A DNA stretch of 64,000 nt from Saprospirales bacterium. Its GTDB lineage: Bacteria; Bacteroidota; Bacteroidia; Chitinophagales; JADIYW01. A program made the translations under genes and the position numbers. Below, piece after piece: positions 7,850 through 14,716 of the stretch. Numbering within the stretch: position 1 is the stretch's first letter; each line of letters starts with the position of its first letter. The notes under the pieces are model-generated. The model was not told the origin of the DNA. It made no database searches and saw only the letters and a list, made by a program, of their open reading frames with translations. The DNA is taken from contig JADJSS010000007.1 of NCBI GenBank assembly GCA_016711605.1, positions 62,001 through 126,000 on the forward strand, given 5' to 3'.

Positions 7850-9502
7850 TTATTCTTTCACCAAAACATCTACTTCTACATTTGTTTTTTTGTCTATTGT
7901 CTTATGATACGAGAAACCATATAGTTTATAATTATCATAAAAATGATGCCATGAAGTATCGCTTTTAAATTCTTCCATTTCGTTCATTTTTGTTGGCATC
8001 ACAATTAAATCAATGGCATTTTTTTGTATAAAATCAGCAAATTTTTGTTTGCTGATTTGCAAATCGTACGTATTAAATTCTTGATTTTTATTTTTTAAAT
8101 ACGCAACTACACCATTTACAAACGTCAACACATTTTTCGGTTTTTGCTGATAATTAGTATTGATAAAATTCACTAATAATTTATTTGCACCATCATTCGA
8201 TTTTCCAGTTACAGAGAATGCCATCAATGAATAATTTTTAATAGATGGCAATAAAAATGCACTTGCTACAAAGAGTAGAAACACCAATTTATCATTCAAT
8301 TTTATAGTAGAAAATACGGCAATTAGTAAAAATATAACTGGCAAGATTGCAATCAATAAATAATGTAATCGTGGTGCAATTAAAACACAAGAAATAAAAG
8401 AAGGCAATGCAAAGACACAAAGCGAGAAATATACAAATTGATACTTTTTTATAAATGATTTGATTTCAAGTCTATTTTCTTTTTTTCTTAAAACAATAAA
8501 AAACAAAACAATAAAAAACAATGCAGTACAAAGCAAACTAACTTTTGTGCGTTTCATACTGGAAAACGGAGCCAACAACGTTAAACTTCCAAACGGAATT
8601 AGCACCAATAATTGTTTGATATTAAAAAACACATACTCAACAACACGCATTGGATATTTTGTTATCACATCAGTCATATTGTGGCAATCTTTAAAATAGA
8701 TTTCTGTGTATTTTAAAAGCATGGTTTGTAAACCAGAAATTTTTAATTTTTGCTTATATACAATTTCATAGCCAATATAATGTTGCGTAAAAGCAACAAA
8801 ACTTCTGTCATAACCTTTTATGTTGTCGTTTGGAAATGACAACGTAAAATGACAAATCACTAAAACGATGACAAGCAGAAAAAAAAGCAGAAACGAATTT
8901 TTAGTGATGCTATTTCTGTTTTTTATTAAATAAAAAACCAACCAAGCAGAAAAAATTAAAAACGCCAAATATGCTTCTAATCGTGCGTATGCGCAAAAAT
9001 AAACGGCTAAAACTAACACCATTAATTTTCGTTCAGTTGATTGTATATATGTTGTGATAATCAGCGCAATTAATAAAACACCAACAATGAAATGACAAAC
9101 TTTTGGCATCAACAAAATATTAATAGGATTGATTAAGAAACAAATGGCAATGAATAACGCAACTGCTAAACTTAATTGCATTCGAACTAACAATACAAAC
9201 AATGGCAATGCCAACCAAAGTGCAATTACTATATAATTCAGGTAATACAAATCAATTGGTGTCGTTACAAAAAAATATAAAAACTTGTACCACAAACCAT
9301 AAAACGGTCCCCAATTTGGTGAAATGTTTGCTAGTGTTTGCAAGCCATTTTTCATGTAATCAGCTTCATCACTTAAGCCAATATCCAAGTATTTTGGTAA
9401 TGCATAGAATTTTAGAATTGCTAAAAAAACAATAAACGCAAAGCTTAATAAAAACAAAGGTTTGATTGTTGTTGGAAATTCAGTTTTCGGATCTTGTTGC
9501 AT
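7850..9502 (-). CDS. GT39-like polytopic membrane glycosyltransferase
   Basis: A 550-residue integral membrane protein with about eleven hydrophobic segments. It looks like a GT-C fold glycosyltransferase of the ArnT/GT39 kind: after the first helix comes an acidic motif in a periplasmic loop, LSDEADYMKNG, followed by repeated helices with short loops and a C-terminal soluble domain (residues about 440-550). Such enzymes use polyprenyl-phosphate sugars to modify glycans or lipids outside the inner membrane. The exact substrate is unknown. Its last 14 codons recur at 7131. A TATTTTTG promoter box lies 5-13 nt before the start codon. Confidence 0.65.
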   Translation of the reverse strand: MQQDPKTEFPTTIKPLFLLSFAFIVFLAILKFYALPKYLDIGLSDEADYMKNGLQTLANISPNWGPFYGLWYKFLYFFVTTPIDLYYLNYIVIALWLALPLFVLLVRMQLSLAVALFIAICFLINPINILLMPKVCHFIVGVLLIALIITTYIQSTERKLMVLVLAVYFCAYARLEAYLAFLIFSAWLVFYLIKNRNSITKNSFLLFFLLVIVLVICHFTLSFPNDNIKGYDRSFVAFTQHYIGYEIVYKQKLKISGLQTMLLKYTEIYFKDCHNMTDVITKYPMRVVEYVFFNIKQLLVLIPFGSLTLLAPFSSMKRTKVSLLCTALFFIVLFFIVLRKKENRLEIKSFIKKYQFVYFSLCVFALPSFISCVLIAPRLHYLLIAILPVIFLLIAVFSTIKLNDKLVFLLFVASAFLLPSIKNYSLMAFSVTGKSNDGANKLLVNFINTNYQQKPKNVLTFVNGVVAYLKNKNQEFNTYDLQISKQKFADFIQKNAIDLIVMPTKMNEMEEFKSDTSWHHFYDNYKLYGFSYHKTIDKKTNVEVDVLVKE

Positions 9503-9507
9503 ATTGG

Positions 9508-9515
9508 CAAAAATA
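9508..9515 (-). promoter_or_regulatory. Promoter -7 box (TATTTTTG) of the GT39-like gene
   Basis: On the minus strand TATTTTTG precedes the start codon (9500-9502) by only five bases, matching the Bacteroidota -7 consensus TAnnTTTG. The message would have almost no leader. Confidence 0.5.
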
Positions 9516-9529
9516 CGGAATAATCAGAT

Positions 9530-10189
9530 TTATTTTAGAAACAATAAATCATTTAAAAAAACTTCTTCTTTGATAATTTGAAAATCAGTTTCGCTGCAAA
9601 CTGCGCAAGAATACTCATCGTGGATTTTTAGTTGCTGATAAAATAATTCAGTAGTATCGCAATAAATTTTTGGTGCTTGAATTTTTGTTTTCGATAAGAT
9701 TTCCACACCACGACCATCGTGTTTTATGGCGCTTTCTTTAATTGTCCAACAATCAAAAAATGTTTTTAAAGGTTCTGAATTTTGTTCAATAGTTTGCCAT
9801 TCATCTTTATCAAAATACTTTTTAAACAAAGGCAAATTTATACTTCTATGTTTTTCTACATCAACACCAATTTTAGCATAATTGATTAATGCAACTGCAA
9901 TAATATTACCTGAATGAGAGATATTAAAATCAAAAGTAGCATCTAAAAATGGACGATCTTTTTTGCCAATTTTTAAATCGTTTAGAGAAAAAGAAAGTCC
10001 TAGTTTATTTAGCGCAAATAATAAAATTATTTTTCCTAATAATGAATTCTGAGCCGATTGCCAATGCTTATATGCTGCGATTTCTTTTTGAAAATCTAAT
10101 GGAACTTGTTGCAAAAAATCATTAAAAACAGTTTCTGAAATTTGTTCAGATTGTTCGATATAAAATAAATAGCAGCAATTATTTTTCAT
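9530..10189 (-). CDS. 4'-phosphopantetheinyl transferase, Sfp type
   Basis: A 219-residue enzyme that moves the 4'-phosphopantetheine arm of coenzyme A to a serine of carrier proteins. The family motifs are present in order: FNISHSG near residue 90, GVDVEKH (the Mg-binding Asp and Glu) near 110, and FFDCWTIKESAIKHDGRG near 150. The length suits the Sfp/EntD class used for secondary metabolism or for fatty acid carrier proteins. Its start overlaps the 3' end of the thioesterase gene by 11 nt, so the two form one operon. No carrier protein, NRPS or PKS gene is in the window. Confidence 0.9.
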   Translation of the reverse strand: MKNNCCYLFYIEQSEQISETVFNDFLQQVPLDFQKEIAAYKHWQSAQNSLLGKIILLFALNKLGLSFSLNDLKIGKKDRPFLDATFDFNISHSGNIIAVALINYAKIGVDVEKHRSINLPLFKKYFDKDEWQTIEQNSEPLKTFFDCWTIKESAIKHDGRGVEILSKTKIQAPKIYCDTTELFYQQLKIHDEYSCAVCSETDFQIIKEEVFLNDLLFLK

Positions 10190-10883
10190 TTAAAACAACT
10201 GATTTTATATACGCAACTACATCTTCATTTTCATACACAAAAAAATGACCACCATTAAATTCTTTGTAAACAACATCTTTTGAGAAACAAGCTGACCAAT
10301 CTTTTGCAGTTTCTAACGTAATGTTGTTTGTGTCTTCATTTCCAAAAATAACATGCGTTTTAATATCTAATTTTTGATGTTCATGTTGAATAGCATTATA
10401 CTTTTCCAATACTTCAAAATCAGCACGTAGTATCGGTTCATAAAATTCACGCAATTCTTTATGTGCTAATAATTGTTCTGGAACACCGTTGTATTTTTGC
10501 ACTACATTCCAAAATTCATCAGAAGAAATTCCAATAATTGTTTTCTCATTTTTATACGAATTTGGACTTAAACGTGCTGCTAAAAACAAATGTGTTGGCA
10601 ATGGTAAATTTTCTTTCAGTAATAAATGACACAATTCAAACGCAGCCATCGTGCCCATACTTACACCAACAAAAAAATAATCTGTAGAAATTTCATTCTT
10701 TAGTTGCTGAAAATAATCTTTTACAACCTCTTTATAATTATGTAAAAGATTTTCACCAAATCGATCACCACGACCTGGCAAATCAAAAGCAATACTTTCA
10801 ATTTCTGGCAATAAATTTTTGCGCAATTTATCAAACGCATATTTGTCACCACCAGCATGATGTAATAAAATTGCCTTCGTCAT
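10179..10883 (-). CDS. Type II thioesterase (alpha/beta hydrolase)
   Basis: A 234-residue alpha/beta hydrolase resembling GrsT/RifR type II thioesterases, which clear misloaded acyl groups from NRPS or PKS carrier domains. Visible are the N-terminal LLHHAGG segment, AFDLPGRGDRFGE, the nucleophile elbow GVSMGTMAAFEL (Ser in G-x-S-x-G) and the C-terminal catalytic His in NGGHFFVYE; the acid lies in IFGNEDTN. It overlaps the Sfp-type transferase gene downstream, a pairing usual in biosynthetic clusters. A TATTTTTG-like box lies just upstream of its start. Confidence 0.8.
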   Translation of the reverse strand: MTKAILLHHAGGDKYAFDKLRKNLLPEIESIAFDLPGRGDRFGENLLHNYKEVVKDYFQQLKNEISTDYFFVGVSMGTMAAFELCHLLLKENLPLPTHLFLAARLSPNSYKNEKTIIGISSDEFWNVVQKYNGVPEQLLAHKELREFYEPILRADFEVLEKYNAIQHEHQKLDIKTHVIFGNEDTNNITLETAKDWSACFSKDVVYKEFNGGHFFVYENEDVVAYIKSVVLNEK

Positions 10884-11042
10884 GATTACAAAAATAGTTT
10901 TTAAAAATCAGATGGTTTATTTTTCTTTGAATTTTAGTTGCAAATCTATTGCAATAAAAAAACAAGAATTAAATAATATTCAAAAACACCTTGTGGCATG
11001 TTTTGTGTGCATAATTGTTTTCACAATTAAAAAATATAAGTT

Positions 11043-11339
11043 ATGACCGAACCAACATTAAACGACAAAGTAAACGAAACAGTAGATGCAACAAAAGAAA
11101 CTACTGCAAATACAGTTGATTCTTTAAAAGAAACGGCAAATACATTGAAAGACACTGTAGTAGAAACAACTGAAAATGTAGTGGAATTTTTAAAAGAAAA
11201 TGCAACAGAAGCAGTTGATTCTGCAAAAAGTTTTTTTGAAACAGTTAAAGAAAAAGCTGGCGAATTAACAGATGCAATTAAAGACAAAGTAGAAGATGTG
11301 AAAGAGTCTTTTGAATCAAAAGATGAAGAAGTTAAATAG
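11043..11339 (+). CDS. Small amphipathic helical repeat protein (LEA/apolipoprotein-like)
   Basis: A 98-residue hydrophilic protein built almost entirely of Thr, Lys, Glu, Val, Asp and Ala in a loose 11-residue rhythm (KETANTLKDTVVETTENV, KSFFETVKEKAGELTD). There is no signal peptide, Cys or Trp. The pattern resembles late-embryogenesis-abundant or YtxH-like stress proteins that form amphipathic helices on membranes or with other proteins. The function is inferred from composition alone. It stands alone with a palindromic terminator at 11358. Confidence 0.65.
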   Translation: MTEPTLNDKVNETVDATKETTANTVDSLKETANTLKDTVVETTENVVEFLKENATEAVDSAKSFFETVKEKAGELTDAIKDKVEDVKESFESKDEEVK

Positions 11340-11357
11340 TTTTTAATTTCAATTTTC

Positions 11358-11389
11358 AAAAATGGCTTTACAATTGTAAAGCCATTTTT
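11358..11389. terminator. Perfectly palindromic bidirectional terminator
   Basis: AAAAATGGCTTTACAA followed immediately by its exact complement TTGTAAAGCCATTTTT. It lies between the convergent helical-protein gene (ends 11339) and the M28 peptidase gene (ends 11411), and the T-rich ends suit both directions. Confidence 0.85.
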
Positions 11390-11410
11390 AATTATTTCAA
11401 AAGTTATTTA

Positions 11411-12451
11411 TTAGAAATCATAAATAGTAGCCATTACGGTTTCGCCAACTGCTTGCAAGGTTGTTTTGTCGATGATGCTCATGTTATCATCGTGCGTGTG
11501 CCAATGCGGCGCAAAACCACTGCGTGTAGTATAACTTCGGTAAATGATATCGATGGTTGGAATTTTCGCCAATTCATTAATGTAATAATGGTCGTCAATA
11601 ATTTGGTCTGTTACATCGTTTATAAAAAAGTTTGACCAACCTAATTGTGCAGCATATTTCCAAACTTGTTTATTAAATGTTGGTGCATATTGCATAGAAA
11701 CGCCTTCTATGGTGAAGGTTGCACCTTTTGCTCCAACCATATCTAATAAAATTCCGTTTTCTGCTTTGTAGTTTGGTACGTGTGGATTTTTACACCAGTA
11801 TTGTGTTCCTAAACAATAAAAATCACCTTGTTTTTTATTGAGTTCATATTCTGGCTGACCATAATCTTCCACATCTAAGAAAATTAAATCAATACCAATT
11901 TCTGGATTTTTTTGTTGTAGTTGTCGAGCAATTTCTAACAAGACAGCAGAACCGCTTGCACCATCATCAGCTGCTAAAATGGGTTTTGCTGTTGCTGAAT
12001 CATCCTGATCTGCAAATGGCCTTGCGTCCCAATGTGTGCAAATTAATAAGCGTCGTTTTGCTTCTGGATTAATGGCACCAATTACATTGATACATGGAAC
12101 TGATTTTCCATTATAGACAACAACATTTGTTTTTTGCATGTAAACAGTTGCTCCAAATTGTTTTAGTTTTTGCTCGAAATAAGTAGCACATTTTTGTTGT
12201 GCTGCAGTACCTGGAACACGTGCACCAAAATCAACTTGTTGTTGTATGTATTTATAAGCAGAATCGGCTGAGAACGCAGGTTTTGTTATAGTTGCAGCCG
12301 TTGTTGATTCTGTTGATGTATCTTGTTTTTTGGTCTTACAAGATGGCGACATTAAAAATGGAAATATCAAAAAAAACAGTACTATTGACCATTTATTATT
12401 GACTTTAGACCATTGACTATCCAATCTCATACGTTGTTCCATCTTTTCCAT
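11411..12451 (-). CDS. M28 family metallopeptidase / glutaminyl cyclase-like lipoprotein
   Basis: A secreted zinc enzyme with a lipoprotein signal (hydrophobic run, then MSPSC with Cys as the probable lipidated residue, then KTKK). The catalytic domain shows HWDARPFADQD, ADDGASGSAVLLE, FLDVEDYG and a late WHTHDDNMSIIDK. These fit the M28 peptidase/glutaminyl-peptide cyclotransferase group, which trims or cyclises N-termini of exported proteins. The start is unclear: 12451 lies inside the end of cysS, and the Met at 12430 gives the same signal peptide with a shorter n-region. A GTCAATGGTC-type repeat runs through the first codons. Confidence 0.85.
   Translation of the reverse strand: MEKMEQRMRLDSQWSKVNNKWSIVLFFLIFPFLMSPSCKTKKQDTSTESTTAATITKPAFSADSAYKYIQQQVDFGARVPGTAAQQKCATYFEQKLKQFGATVYMQKTNVVVYNGKSVPCINVIGAINPEAKRRLLICTHWDARPFADQDDSATAKPILAADDGASGSAVLLEIARQLQQKNPEIGIDLIFLDVEDYGQPEYELNKKQGDFYCLGTQYWCKNPHVPNYKAENGILLDMVGAKGATFTIEGVSMQYAPTFNKQVWKYAAQLGWSNFFINDVTDQIIDDHYYINELAKIPTIDIIYRSYTTRSGFAPHWHTHDDNMSIIDKTTLQAVGETVMATIYDF
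12376..12420. repeat. GACCATTGACTAT-type dispersed repeat
   Basis: ACTATTGACCAT and ACCATTGACTAT lie close together across the cysS end and the first codons of the M28 gene. Similar wording recurs at 13927-13960 and 59406-59478, so this is a dispersed repeat family. Here it has become part of a coding N-terminus. Confidence 0.5.
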
Positions 12452-13907
12452 CTTTAATATTGATATTCGCTTCTTTTAAAGCATCACGAATTTTATCAGA
12501 AGTTGTCCAGTCTTTATTTTCTCTGCTTTGTTTTCTAATATCGATTACTAATTGCATTACTTTATCTAATGCATCATTATTTCCTGTTGCTACTTCATCT
12601 TGTAAACCTAAAACGTCAAAAAGATATGCGTTATATGTTGTTTGTAACAAATTAAAAGTCGAATCAGAAATGTTGTTTATTTTCTTTCCATCATTATAAT
12701 AAATATTGATGAGCGTAGCTAATTCATGCAACACAGCAATTAGTTTTGGCGCGTTGAAATCATCGTCCATTACTACTTTGCATTCTGCACATAAATCGCT
12801 AATAATTTTATCTTGCTTTTCTTCAACAGTAATTGAATCAAATTTAATTTCGGAAAGATATTTTGCTGCGTTCATTAATTTACGCAAACCTTTTTCTGCA
12901 TCTTGCAAACCTTTAATCGTAATATCTAATTCAGAAGAATAATGTGATTGCATAAACAAAAAACGAACGGTCATTGCCGAATATGGTTTATCTAACAATG
13001 GATGATTTCCGGTAACAAATTCCATTGGAAGTATAGAGTTTCCTAATGATTTGCTCATTTTTTGTCCGTTGAAATTGAGCATATTCGTATGCATCCAATA
13101 ACGTACAGGTGTGTTGCCGCAAGCACCAACATTCTGTGCAATCTCACACTCGTGATGCGGAAATTTAAGATCCATTCCACCAGCGTGAATATCAAATTGT
13201 TTGCCTAAATATTTCGTGCTCATCACCGAACATTCTAAATGCCAGCCAGGAAAACCGGAACTCCAAGGCGAGCTCCATTGCATAATATGTTCAGGCGACG
13301 CTTTTTTCCAAAGTGCAAAATCAACCGAGTTTCTTTTTTCTTCCTGACCATCCAAATCTCGATAACCTGCAATTAATTCGTCAATATTTCTACCTGAAAG
13401 TATACCATAATTATTGCCTTTGTCGTTATATGCTTTTACATCAAAATACACGCTTCCATTAGATTCGTAAGCAACACCATTGTCGATTAATTTTTGCGTC
13501 ATTTCAATTTGCTCTACAATATGACCAGTTGCAGTTGGCTCAATAGTTGGTGGCAATAAATTAAATAAACGACATACTTCATGAAAGCCAACCGTATATT
13601 TTTGCACGATTTCCATCGGCTCTAATTTCTCCAATTTTGCTTGGTCTTCCATGCGGTTTTTGCCTTCACCTTGGTCGTTTGTTAAATGACCTGCATCCGT
13701 AATATTTCTGACATATCGAACATTATAACCTAAATGTTTTAAATAACGATACACCAAATCGAAAGAAATAAACGTGCGTGTGTTACCAAGATGCACATCA
13801 GAATAAACGGTTGGTCCGCAGCAATACAAGCCAACATACGGTGGATTGATGGCCTCGAATTTTTCCTTTTGCCTAGAAAGCGAATTGTAAATATGTAAAT
13901 CAGACAT
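12417..13907 (-). CDS. cysS: Cysteinyl-tRNA synthetase
   Basis: Class I aminoacyl-tRNA synthetase of 496 residues from the Met at 13907 (MSDLHIYNSLSRQK); an upstream in-frame start at 13952 would run through the promoter and is rejected. It attaches Cys to tRNA-Cys. Motifs: YCCGPTVYSDVHLGNTRTF with the HIGH-equivalent HLGN, zinc ligands including C of YCCG and the later ECSVMS and HHECE, and KMSKSLGN as the KMSKS loop. Length and order are typical. The 3' end overlaps the possible start of the M28 gene. Confidence 0.97.
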   Translation of the reverse strand: MSDLHIYNSLSRQKEKFEAINPPYVGLYCCGPTVYSDVHLGNTRTFISFDLVYRYLKHLGYNVRYVRNITDAGHLTNDQGEGKNRMEDQAKLEKLEPMEIVQKYTVGFHEVCRLFNLLPPTIEPTATGHIVEQIEMTQKLIDNGVAYESNGSVYFDVKAYNDKGNNYGILSGRNIDELIAGYRDLDGQEEKRNSVDFALWKKASPEHIMQWSSPWSSGFPGWHLECSVMSTKYLGKQFDIHAGGMDLKFPHHECEIAQNVGACGNTPVRYWMHTNMLNFNGQKMSKSLGNSILPMEFVTGNHPLLDKPYSAMTVRFLFMQSHYSSELDITIKGLQDAEKGLRKLMNAAKYLSEIKFDSITVEEKQDKIISDLCAECKVVMDDDFNAPKLIAVLHELATLINIYYNDGKKINNISDSTFNLLQTTYNAYLFDVLGLQDEVATGNNDALDKVMQLVIDIRKQSRENKDWTTSDKIRDALKEANINIKDGKDGTTYEIG

Positions 13908-13911
13908 GTTG

Positions 13912-13919
13912 CAAAGATA
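13912..13919 (-). promoter_or_regulatory. Promoter -7 box (TATCTTTG) of cysS
   Basis: On the minus strand TATCTTTG is followed after four bases by the cysS ATG (13905-13907). The message would be leaderless or nearly so, and this supports the start chosen for cysS. Confidence 0.65.
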
Positions 13920-13926
13920 GGAAAAA

Positions 13927-13991
13927 GTCGACAGTCGATAGTCGATGGTCAACAGTTTTTTGTCTTGACCGCTGATTTAGCTGATTGATAT
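13927..13991. repeat. Dispersed repeats upstream of cysS
   Basis: GTCGACAGTCGATAGTCGA is a short tandem related to the GTCAATAGTC repeat family. Then CCGCTGATTTAGCTGATT (13969-13986) is the reverse of the AATCAGCTAAATCAGCGG phrase seen at 14688-14714 and 35323-35350. No gene is evident between cysS and the toxin gene ending at 14122. Confidence 0.45.
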
Positions 13992-14121
13992 GAATTTATT
14001 TTTAATCATACTTATCACATAAATCATAAACATCAAAGTTTAGACTATTTGTAAACGTAGAACGAATCGATGATTGGATAACAAGATAAATTTTTGCAAA
14101 GGTTTCTTGAAATTTAGAAAA

Positions 14122-14421
14122 TCATACTAAAGAGCCACCCCAAATTATGTCTTTTATAATAACATAGTTTTCTGTAACCTTATAAGCAAAAATCCATTTT
14201 TTATCAAACACTGCACACCGCAAATTGCGTTTTGATAATTTTTCGTTTTTACAAATCGGATATTTAAGAGGAAAATCAATTAATGTTTGTCCAAAACTGA
14301 TTAATTTTTCAGCATATCTATATGCAGTTTCAGGCATTTTAATTTCATGCTCAATATAATCAGCTATAGAAAAAATTCTGTTATTAGCTTTTAAAGAAAC
14401 ACGAAGCGTTTTATTTTTCAA
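14122..14421 (-). CDS. RelE/ParE family toxin
   Basis: A basic 99-residue protein with the ParE-like layout: KNKTLRVSLKANNRIFSIADYI at the start, a helix pair with YRYAEKLISFGQTLIDFPLKYP, the Cys/Arg segment RNLRCAVFDKKWIFAYKV and a final strand ending IIWGGSLV. It is encoded directly after its antitoxin with an 11-nt overlap. The cellular target is not evident. The module lies between cysS and typA on the same strand and has no duplicated gene ends around it. Confidence 0.75.
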   Translation of the reverse strand: MKNKTLRVSLKANNRIFSIADYIEHEIKMPETAYRYAEKLISFGQTLIDFPLKYPICKNEKLSKRNLRCAVFDKKWIFAYKVTENYVIIKDIIWGGSLV

Positions 14422-14596
14422 ACCTTTTCTTTACTTCGTTTCTTAAATTTGTTGACCATTCATCAAATGAAATAGTATCAATTAATTCAGCATCTTCATC
14501 TTCTAAAACCTCAACAACAGTATTTGGCAATTTCGTAATTGCTAATAAAAGTTCTTTACCTTCTTTTGTATTTTCATTTACTAAAACGTGCGTCAT
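14411..14596 (-). CDS. Antitoxin partner of the 14122 toxin
   Basis: A 61-residue acidic protein (MTHVLVNENTKEGKELLLAI, then VVEVLEDEDAELIDTISFDEW, ending LRNEVKKRFEK). Its gene precedes and overlaps the RelE/ParE-like toxin gene, the usual order in type II modules. The N-terminal half may form a small DNA-binding or dimerising domain and the tail the toxin-binding helix; this is inferred from the family. An AT-rich region upstream may hold the promoter. Confidence 0.7.
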   Translation of the reverse strand: MTHVLVNENTKEGKELLLAITKLPNTVVEVLEDEDAELIDTISFDEWSTNLRNEVKKRFEK

Positions 14597-14639
14597 ACTA
14601 TCAAAATTATAAAATATTTATTGAGATTGCAAACAAAAA

Positions 14640-14670
14640 AAACCTGCTAAGTTATTGACTCAACAGGTTT
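14640..14670 (-). terminator. Terminator hairpin downstream of typA
   Basis: AAACCTG (14640-14646) pairs with CAGGTTT (14664-14670), with further partial pairing inside. On the minus strand it is followed by a T tract (poly-A at 14633-14640 on the plus strand). It lies beyond the typA stop at 14717. Confidence 0.65.
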
Positions 14671-14687
14671 AATTTTATAAATCAGGC

Positions 14688-14714
14688 TAATCATAATAAT
14701 CAGCTAAATCTGTG
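14688..14714. repeat. AATCAGCTAAATC dispersed repeat
   Basis: TAATCATAATAATCAGCTAAATC lies directly after the typA stop. Closely similar phrases are at 35323-35350 and, inverted, at 13969-13991. Confidence 0.45.
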
Positions 14715-14716
14715 TT

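Noticed and set aside
11027..11359. Minus-strand ORF opposite the helical 98-residue protein
   Set aside because: It is the mirror of a low-complexity gene and covers the palindromic terminator; the plus frame has a sensible start and charged amphipathic pattern.
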